From Epiperipatus broadwayi (taxonomy: Eukaryota; Onychophora; Udeonychophora; Euonychophora; Peripatidae), in the NCBI GenBank assembly GCA_028023455.1, contig JAQFVV010012446.1, positions 2,234,001-2,298,000 on the forward strand: DNA of 64,000 bases. Reading direction: 5' to 3'. The stretch's first letter is position 1; each line of letters starts with the position of its first letter. The notes below the pieces were generated by a model. It did no database searches and was not told the DNA's origin. It saw nothing but the letters and a program-made list of their open reading frames with translations. Below, piece by piece: positions 57,685 through 64,000 of the stretch. A program made the position numbers and the translations under genes.

Positions 57685-58475
57685 AATACATTTTTTTCAC
57701 ATGCAAGAGAAAATAATACAATTTCAGTAAAATTTCTTTTGCTGAAATGAATCACCCCATTACGCAATTCTAATATATATTTTTAATATCATTATATAAA
57801 TTAGAAGGGGAAAAGTCATTATAATTTTTAAAATAACTTTGTTCATTAAAATGCTAATTTAATTTTTTGCTTCATAAAACTTTCTGCATGGCTGATATGT
57901 ACAATGTAAGTTTGTAGATAAGTACTTATATGCGTAGTTAATAAAATAAGCTTTAGGCATGCTTGTTAATTATATATCCAGATTTTAAATCTATCCTAAT
58001 GGCAAACTTTTTCGAAAAAAAAACAAGAATCTCTGAATCGGATTATGGCTCCACCCTTTTTCAGTAGTTTCAGATCATAAAATGCTAATCTAAAACAAAT
58101 ATCACTAGAAATATGTATATACAAAATATATAATTTTATTTTAAAATGTGAAGTTGAATAGGGTATTGTTTGTTAAAATTACATATTCATTAAAGTAATT
58201 ACGTTTTTACACTTTTAAACTAGTTAATTCTACTAATATTCACCGTTTCAATTAGCATACCTAAGATCCGACATTTGCCAACATACACACGCACCACGCA
58301 TGCGCACACACAACAATAACAACTTCAAAAAAAAAAAAAACAATATTAGTATATGCATATAACAAAAGTGAATTGGATAAGAAAAATATGCAAAACAAGC
58401 ACAAACGATGCCCCCTCCCCCACAAACAGATGTTTATACTCGCTCTCAGCTAACTTCGGGGTAACTACTCCTGCT
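57685..58475. other. No recognised feature
   Basis: A+T-rich, A14 near 58,328. No motif seen. Confidence 0.5.
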
Positions 58476-58479
58476 GTAA

Positions 58480-59145
58480 TTCTAATGGCTTTATTGCTCA
58501 GAAGAACATAAGAAGTTCGAGAACCAGAACTGTGGCACCAAATCAATTTTGGGATCTCCTGATTCCAAATCAGATTCTCTACCAACTGCACCAAATGATG
58601 TTGGATAAAAAGATTAATGATTTTATTACTTGGAAGTTCATAAAAAGTTTGGGAACCAGAACTGTGGGCACCAAATCAATTTTGGGATCTCCTGATTCCA
58701 AGTCAGACTCTCTACCAACTGCACCAAATGGTATAGGATAAATAGACTAATGATTTTATTGCTAGGAAGTTTATAAAAAGTTTGAGAACCAGAACTATGA
58801 GCACCAGAATCAATTCTTCGATTTCCCGATTCCAAGCTAGTTGTTCTACCAACTGCACCAAATGGTGCAGGATAAAAAGACTCAAGGCTTTATTTCTCAG
58901 AACTTCATAAAAAGTTTGGGAACCAGAACTGTAAGCTTACAACAGAATCAATTCTTGGATCTCCTGATTACAAGTTTGTTCTACCAAATGGTGCAGGATA
59001 AAAAGTCTAATTGCTTCATTATTTGGAAGTTCATAAAAAGTTTGAGAACCAGAACTGTAAGCACCAGAATCAATTTCTGAGATCTCATGAGTTCAAATCA
59101 GATGTTCTACTAACTATGCCAAACTGCAGGTGCTCTTACTTCTTA
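58480..59145 (-). repeat. Second tandem array of tRNA-like units (TR), about five units
   Basis: Unit starts near 58,481, 58,616, 58,747, 58,885 and 59,009, period about 130 bp. On the minus strand each has TTTGGTGCAGTTGGTAGAG and a degraded B-box region around AATTGATT. The units are diverged from the 33.4 kb array and longer by an extra ACAGTTCTGG-type segment. Confidence 0.8.
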
Positions 59146-59149
59146 TGAA

Positions 59150-59845
59150 CTCCCAAGCTATAAAACCATTAATATTTATATATATATATATAATGACTAT
59201 CAACTATTCCACGTATTATCTGCATGATTTACTTATTCTTCTATGATGATTTCTGGAGTCTTTTTACAAATGTATTTGAATATTATCATTATTTGAGTGA
59301 TTTAATGTGGAGACGGAGCAGATACAGTCTATGGTCACACATTTCTGAAGTATGATCAATTACTAATGGGATGGCAAAGAATTATTTTTATAAATAATTA
59401 TAGTGTAACAACAGTCTATTTGATTATTTTTTCCCAATCCAATCATCTCCCTCAATCTTACACATGGCTAAGATTGTTGATTGCATATTTCACCTCCAGC
59501 TTACTTCTGTTAATTTACATACCAATACCTTTCTATTGGATGGCTTTAAAAGAGTTGCATATTGATTATGATGAAGATCAGATTTTTTAATAATTGGTTC
59601 TAACAGATGTAGATTTTCATTTGGAAATTTTAATTCTAAATTCTATAACAATTTGATATTGTAAATCATATTTGTGAATAATGTATCCCATCACTATAAC
59701 AATGTCACTGACCAATAAACAACCTTCTGGTATGAGATCAATATCTGACGAATGTTTAAGTTGGTGTCCAGTATTAAAAAAATATAAAAACTGTCTATTA
59801 TAGAATCAAAATACGAATTTGATTACTGTTGCTGTGTGCAAAGAA
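59150..59845. other. Unassigned
   Basis: A 74-codon plus frame at 59,366-59,590 has a hydrophobic middle (YFTSSLLLLIYIPIPFYW) but no family resemblance that I can name. TA repeat near 59,180. Confidence 0.35.
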
Positions 59846-59860
59846 CACAGGCAAAACTCT

Positions 59861-60061
59861 CTATGCAGTAGCAATCACGTATTGTTCATATGCGATGAAC
59901 ATGTTACCATGACCATCTACGGTAATGCCTGAATGTTCATTAAAAGTACTTGGTAAATGATGATGACCATTAAACTGCTTCATTGATTTACCTTCTAAAT
60001 CAGTCACGTATATAACCCTATAACCTAAATCAACCACAATGAGTTGGCTTTTCATCACCAT
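59861..60061 (-). pseudogene. NHL-repeat protein exon fragment, cut by HH1
   Basis: The frame encodes LIVVDLGYRVIYVTDLEGK and FNEHSGITVDGHGNMFIA, a match to NHL beta-propeller repeats (V-x-D...N-R-V-x-V-F...F...P-x-G-I-A-V-D-x-x-G-N-I-x-V-A-D), as in TRIM2/3/71-like proteins. After M-F-I-A the expected Asp is missing: the sequence turns into TACTGCATAGAGAGTTTTGCC, the HH1 terminus (59,848-59,872). The fragment was thus truncated by, or captured beside, an HH1 element. No splice acceptor is evident upstream. It is the only cellular-gene-like sequence in the window. It may be an exon of a decayed paralogue. Confidence 0.6.
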
Positions 60062-60173
60062 TTTTACATTAAGAACATGAATATTTTAAAGTGCACAGAC
60101 AACATTTTGTGAACGAATATTCTAAAATTCATTTAAAAAAATGGACAGAAAAGATTTTTACAATGTATTCAGC

Positions 60174-60278
60174 TTTTTTCCCCCATGTGTCGTAGCATCA
60201 GCTGGGAAGCGAACCCGCTAACCCGTGACAAATGCTTGTAAAGCAGCCATCACTGACCTCTCGACTACCAATGCTTGA
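60174..60278 (-). mobile_element. tRNA-derived SINE with target duplication
   Basis: Flanked by AATGTATTCAGCTTT direct repeats (near 60,160 and 60,282). On the minus strand AGCATTGGTAGTCGAGAGG, an anticodon-like loop TTTACAA, GGGTTCGCTTCCC (B box), then TACGACACATGG and an A-rich tail in reverse. Confidence 0.9.
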
Positions 60279-60279
60279 C

Positions 60280-61030
60280 AAAATGTATTCAGCTTTATTG
60301 CTGATGAATTAATAAAATTATTAACTATTTATTTATGTGCTTTATTTGCCGTGAGGTTGTTTATTTTTATTACAAATTTCACTTTCTTGTAATTCATAAA
60401 ACAATTTGTTTACATGTATAATTCTTAATATTTTGTCAGTCGTAATTTTTTTTTTTATAAATAGCTATAATAAAGATTGTTAAAATATTAATAAATATAT
60501 TACAGTTGGAAATATAGAATGTCAATCTAATTTATATCTATTAAACAATAAATTAATTGTTTAAATTCGGCTAATTTAATTATTAAACCATTTGAACTAT
60601 AGTTTTCTGCTATTCCTTTTATTACTACACTCATCAGAATATAGAAGAAATATCAGGAAGTTAAATTACATGAATTAGAACAATTAATTTGTTGTTTAAA
60701 TTAATGAGGAATTACTGAAAACCCCCAGCAAGCTTTATGGAAACTAACCATCAACAAACATAGTTTAGAATGAGTTCACACTTTTAGCTTTCATCTTATA
60801 TAAGAATACCATTTACTGACATACAAGTTTAGATCATAATTTAAATATATACTGATGTAATTTCAAGACAACTACAAGCTATTCTAAAATCTCTACAACT
60901 TTTCAAAAGGAAAAGCTAAGCCTCATATTTAACAACATCTAAAAATTAAATTAATCTTCAGTTAATATATATATATATTGAATTAAATATTTCCATGGAT
61001 TGTTATTGAATTAAATATTTCCATGGATTG
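60280..61030. other. No recognised feature
   Basis: A+T-rich; a TA tract precedes the next element near 60,965-60,978. Confidence 0.5.
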
Positions 61031-61032
61031 TT

Positions 61033-61865
61033 ATTATAATAAAGAATGGAAATGAGGAGATAATATCCATATAAATAAAAAATAACTTTTAACTTTTGAT
61101 GTTACCAAGAAATTATCAATTACTTTTATTTGATAATCCCTGAGGCCAAACCAGTATTTATAGTTTAAATAGATTTGTACAATTGAATATTTGATTATAA
61201 AATCAGGCACATAATAGACTTAAGCCCTGATTTAAGCATGATCTATAAGAGTTGGTGTATATAGAATGTACGCTCTAAACTTAAGTGATTTGCTTAAGTT
61301 TTTTAAACTCTTACCAGCAAGTGAGTACACATAGATTTATTATATTTAAGAAATAGCACATTATCAGAGATTGACTTCTGTTTGAATAATTTCAGATTTT
61401 TCAGCACTTTATAATAATAGATTTAGATTTATAAGTCATGTTTGTCTAATTGTAGATGGTTAAAAATGAGACTGTCTTTCTCCTACAATAGTTTAAATAT
61501 ATTTGTACAATTGAATATTTGATTATAACATCAGACACACAATAGACTCAAGCCCTGATTTAAGCATGGTCTGTAAGAGTTGGTGTATATAAAATGTACA
61601 TTCTAAACTTAAGTGATTCACTTAAGTTTTTTAAACTCTTACCGGTGAGTGAGTGTGCGTAGATTTATAATATTTAAGAAATAGCGCATTATCGGAGATT
61701 GACTCCCATTTGAATAATTTTATTTATATAAGAGTGATTATAGGTTTAATGAAAAAACTAATTTAGCCTCAGGGATTGTCATTTAGTAGTAATTAATAAT
61801 TTCTTGGTAACAACAAAGGTTAAAGGTTATCTCTATTTACTTAGATATATCCTCATCTTCATTTT
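61033..61865. mobile_element. Foldback element enclosing two direct repeats
   Basis: GTTACCAAGAAATTATCAATTAC and AATCCCTGAGGC (61,100-61,145) mirror GCCTCAGGGATT and ATTAATAATTTCTTGGTAAC (61,767-61,812); similarity extends outward about 50 bp. Inside, a segment of about 235 bp (61,160-61,395 and 61,495-61,735) is repeated in direct orientation, beginning near TTGTACAATTGAATATTTG. Family unknown; no hammerhead core seen. Confidence 0.7.
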
Positions 61866-61879
61866 TTATTTTATATATA

Positions 61880-62045
61880 ATGAATATATGCTTTATGAAG
61901 TATGTTTAGTTCATTCCTTTATTTTATTTAGCTGAGTGCACTTTCGTTGATGAGCATCATAATCATAGCTCTAAGATAAATAAAATGAAGAAAGAACAAA
62001 AACACCAGCTTCATAACTTAAACACACATACATACACAAAAGAAT
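61880..62045. repeat. Short inverted-repeat element related to 22.02 kb
   Basis: TTCATTCCTTTATTTTATTTAGCTG mirrors AGATAAATAAAATGAAGAAAG. The centre GATGAGCATCATAATCATAGCTC matches ATGGGCACCATAATCATACCTC at 22,105. Confidence 0.5.
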
Positions 62046-62134
62046 TACATATATAACAAAGAGAAAAATAATATATTATAGTTTAATAATTTATTTCTTT
62101 ACTATTGATGTTCTAAAGAAACAAATAATAATTG

Positions 62135-62240
62135 CATGGTGTATTGCCTGGGAGTTCATGAGAAGTTTGAAGATGAAGTGATATTCATGAACCTTGAACT
62201 CCAGAGTCGACCAACCTACTACTGCACCAAGTCACGTGGA
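62135..62240 (-). repeat. TR tRNA-like repeat, single diverged copy
   Basis: TATTGCCTGGGAGTTCATGAGAAG at one end and CTACTGCACCAAG at the other match TR units. Confidence 0.5.
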
Positions 62241-62617
62241 CATGTCAAACATACTAACTGCAAAAACCAACAATAAAAATATTTTCTCACTCTTTTTATT
62301 TTATCTTAATGCCAAGTAGTCTTAAATCTTTTATATAACAAGCAAATGATTCTGTTCGATGAAGCAAGAGCTCAGAACATACAATTCTTTGCAATTGAAT
62401 TAATTCATTTAATCGTATAACTAATTTCTCATAAACTTAAAACATTATTCATAATCAATATGGAAAGAATGTTGAACATACTAGTTTTGTATCAATTATC
62501 CAAATATACCTTTATCTATTTAAATTTAATCAAAATCTACCTCTACTTTGAATAATTCAACTGAGGTGATTAAAAGTTCATAGATAAAAGATCCCGCAAT
62601 TATAATGGTTTCCTATA

Positions 62618-62725
62618 GTAAAAGCATTGGTGGTCGAGAGGTCAGCACAGCTGCCTAACAAGCAGTTGTCCTGGATTAGCAGGTTCACTTCCCGGACAAT
62701 GCTATGACACATGAGAAAAAAAAAG
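62618..62725 (+). mobile_element. tRNA-derived SINE with complete cloverleaf-like head
   Basis: The acceptor-stem strands AGCATTG (62,623-62,629) and CAATGCT (62,697-62,703) pair perfectly. The anticodon arm CTGC-CTAACAA-GCAG (62,651-62,665) has a seven-base loop with AAC at the anticodon position, compatible with valine. B box CAGGTTCACTTCCCGG. The TATGACACATGAG tail and A run mark it as a SINE copy rather than a tRNA gene. Confidence 0.88.
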
Positions 62726-63094
62726 ATTTAACTAATTGCTGTAGATTCACGAGCATACGATAAACTTTGAATATCTTATAAAAAGAGTGTTTAAAATTGG
62801 AAATCGCTATTAATTAATCAATAAACATTTTACCGGACATGTTAATCATCACAATGCTGTTGGTATATATTAAACATTTTATTGAATGTGATACTCATAT
62901 TTCTTGGAGCGATGTTAAAATCACAATTTATTAAAAGAAATAAAGTAAAAAAGTTGACATACTTTCCAAATTAGTTTTAGTCCACTTTGTAAGAATTACG
63001 TGATCAGTTTTTGTAATATACTTTCTACGATATTAAACTTCACTAGAAAAGACAACAGTTACCATATTATTATCTGAATATTTTTTAAAAAGCA

Positions 63095-63190
63095 TCTTAA
63101 TTCTTTCAATGATGTCAATGATACCCATTTGTTGAATAATATTTACGTAGTGTCATCTTTGTTACACTATTCTTATGCAAAGTAGGGACT
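63095..63190 (-). pseudogene. Short LINE fragment
   Basis: TCTTAATTCTTTCAATGATGTC then CCATTTGTTGAATAAT matches 40,403-40,445 of the 40 kb LINE relic. Confidence 0.55.
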
Positions 63191-63244
63191 GATTCCTATA
63201 TGCTTTTAACACATAGTGGAGTGGTGTAATATTAAACGTATGAC

Positions 63245-63485
63245 CAAAGACGTGAAAAAAAATTGTATGTTACCTCAAGATGCACATTTCAGGTTGACCC
63301 AACACATCAGTTGGCCAGATCACAATCTCTCACACATATCTATCATTGTTCAGCATGTATAATGTAATGGTCAGATTTGTACATTTCACATAACAAAATC
63401 CTGAATTCAGGTAAAATACACCAAATCTGACCAAAATGAGAACCAAACTTCAACTCATTTATCAGTACTCCACCATTTAACAAGC
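63245..63485 (-). repeat. HH6 relic with degraded ribozyme
   Basis: Minus strand near 63,275-63,320: GGCCAA, CUGAUGU (A9 lost), GUUG-GGU-CAAC hairpin, CUGAAA, UGUGCAUC, UUGAGG. Recognisable, but the catalytic core is damaged. Confidence 0.5.
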
Positions 63486-63860
63486 TTATTAAATTAAGTC
63501 ATGTGACATCTGACTTGATTTTTTTGTTATTTTATTTTTTGCTATGATAGCTTTGGTGATTTTATATTGCTAAAGCTAGTAATATATGGTGTATCTGAAC
63601 TTAGTTCAGTCCCATATGGCTATTTAAGTTAGATAGCTGGATTGGAATACATATGGATATCTGAAGATTTCAGAGTTTCTATTTAATAGTTATACATTAG
63701 ATAAAGTACTGGGTTTGTCCTGGTATTTTAAATCTAATGATTGAATATCCTAGCACCTCACTGAGGACACCAGTAGTAAAAAATGGTCTGAGGTTGGGGG
63801 TATTCTACAAAGTTTGTTAAGAGTTTGTTTTGCAAGCTCTGTATATAACATTAAGCCAGA
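63485..63860 (+). mobile_element. HH2 arm, degraded
   Basis: AGTCATGTGACATCTGACTTG, then GTTCAGTCCCATATGGC and CACTGAGGACACCAGTAG, align with HH2 right arms. The ribozyme core is CUGAGGA without GAAA. Confidence 0.55.
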
Positions 63861-63889
63861 AATATTCCATTTCAATAGATAGGCAATTA

Positions 63890-64000
63890 ATACAATTTAA
63901 CTGATAAGTATCAAATTTTCTGCCCTCACAACTTTGCCATAAAACACTTCATGGAAGCATATTAATAATTTTTATTAGTCATTCATTAGACTAGAGATTA
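63890..64000 (-). repeat. HH6 upstream part, cut by the window end
   Basis: Colinear with 54,228-54,345 in the same orientation (CTGCCCTCACAACTTTGCC, then AGTCATTCATTAGACTAGAG). Confidence 0.65.

Noticed and set aside
59366-59590. 74-codon frame with a hydrophobic segment
   Set aside because: No family resemblance; hydrophobic strings are common in A+T-rich translation.
62618-62725. Functional tRNA-Val gene
   Set aside because: The A-rich tail, SINE-specific 3' sequence and other decayed copies mark it as a SINE.

Overview
The window is A+T-rich, repeat-laden nuclear DNA from an animal, probably an invertebrate; I could not place it further. The evidence is the absence of long open reading frames, abundant microsatellites and C/G homopolymer runs, metazoan-type decayed transposons (Jockey-like and other LINEs, hAT, mariner), several tRNA-derived SINE types, and one NHL-repeat exon fragment. 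No intact protein-coding gene was found. Family names HH1-HH6, TR, R1 and R2 are working labels for repeats compared only within this window.

Layout. 1-5 kb: HH3 elements (tRNA-like head plus hammerhead-like motif), a Jockey-like LINE relic, an HH1 foldback and an HH4 foldback. 5-8 kb: a 640-bp non-autonomous hAT element with perfect 8-bp target duplications, and a three-copy 175-bp tandem repeat. 8-15.5 kb: SINEs, LINE 3' ends, HH6 and HH1 elements. 16.1-17.3 kb: a hAT transposase pseudogene split by a 221-bp insertion. 18-20 kb: a LINE fragment, two HH6 copies and an HH5 arm. 20.8-27.7 kb: a 3.46-kb unit duplicated in tandem, each copy with an HH2 foldback. 28-31 kb: mostly unique DNA with one possible TATA promoter. 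31-42 kb: two longer relics of one LINE family, a 10-unit array of tRNA-like repeats, further HH elements and an 871-bp mariner relic. 45-54 kb: clustered HH1 foldbacks, a second mariner relic and a third copy of the R1 repeat. 55-64 kb: HH4, HH3 and HH5 foldbacks, a second tRNA-like array, the NHL fragment, SINEs, and HH2/HH6 pieces running off the end.

The outstanding observation is that six differently sequenced repeat families each carry a motif fitting the type I hammerhead ribozyme: C-U-G-A-N-G-A, a short hairpin, G-A-A-A, then a very short and usually self-complementary stem III and a U-H cleavage position, enclosed by a complementary stem I. The best copies are at 34,911-34,952 (+), 57,466-57,508 (+), 4,249-4,290 (-) and 56,761-56,801 (+). 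Palindromic stem III sequences (AUGCAU, ACCAUGGU, ACUAGU) are expected of hammerheads that cleave as dimers, as known for animal retrozymes and Penelope-like elements. HH3 and HH6 also carry tRNA-like A/B boxes, so these may be SINE-like RNAs transcribed by polymerase III that self-cleave. Activity is inferred, not shown.

Most units lie in head-to-head inverted pairs (foldbacks), often nested or joined. Protein-coding mobile elements present are all decayed; nothing here could by itself move the ribozyme families.
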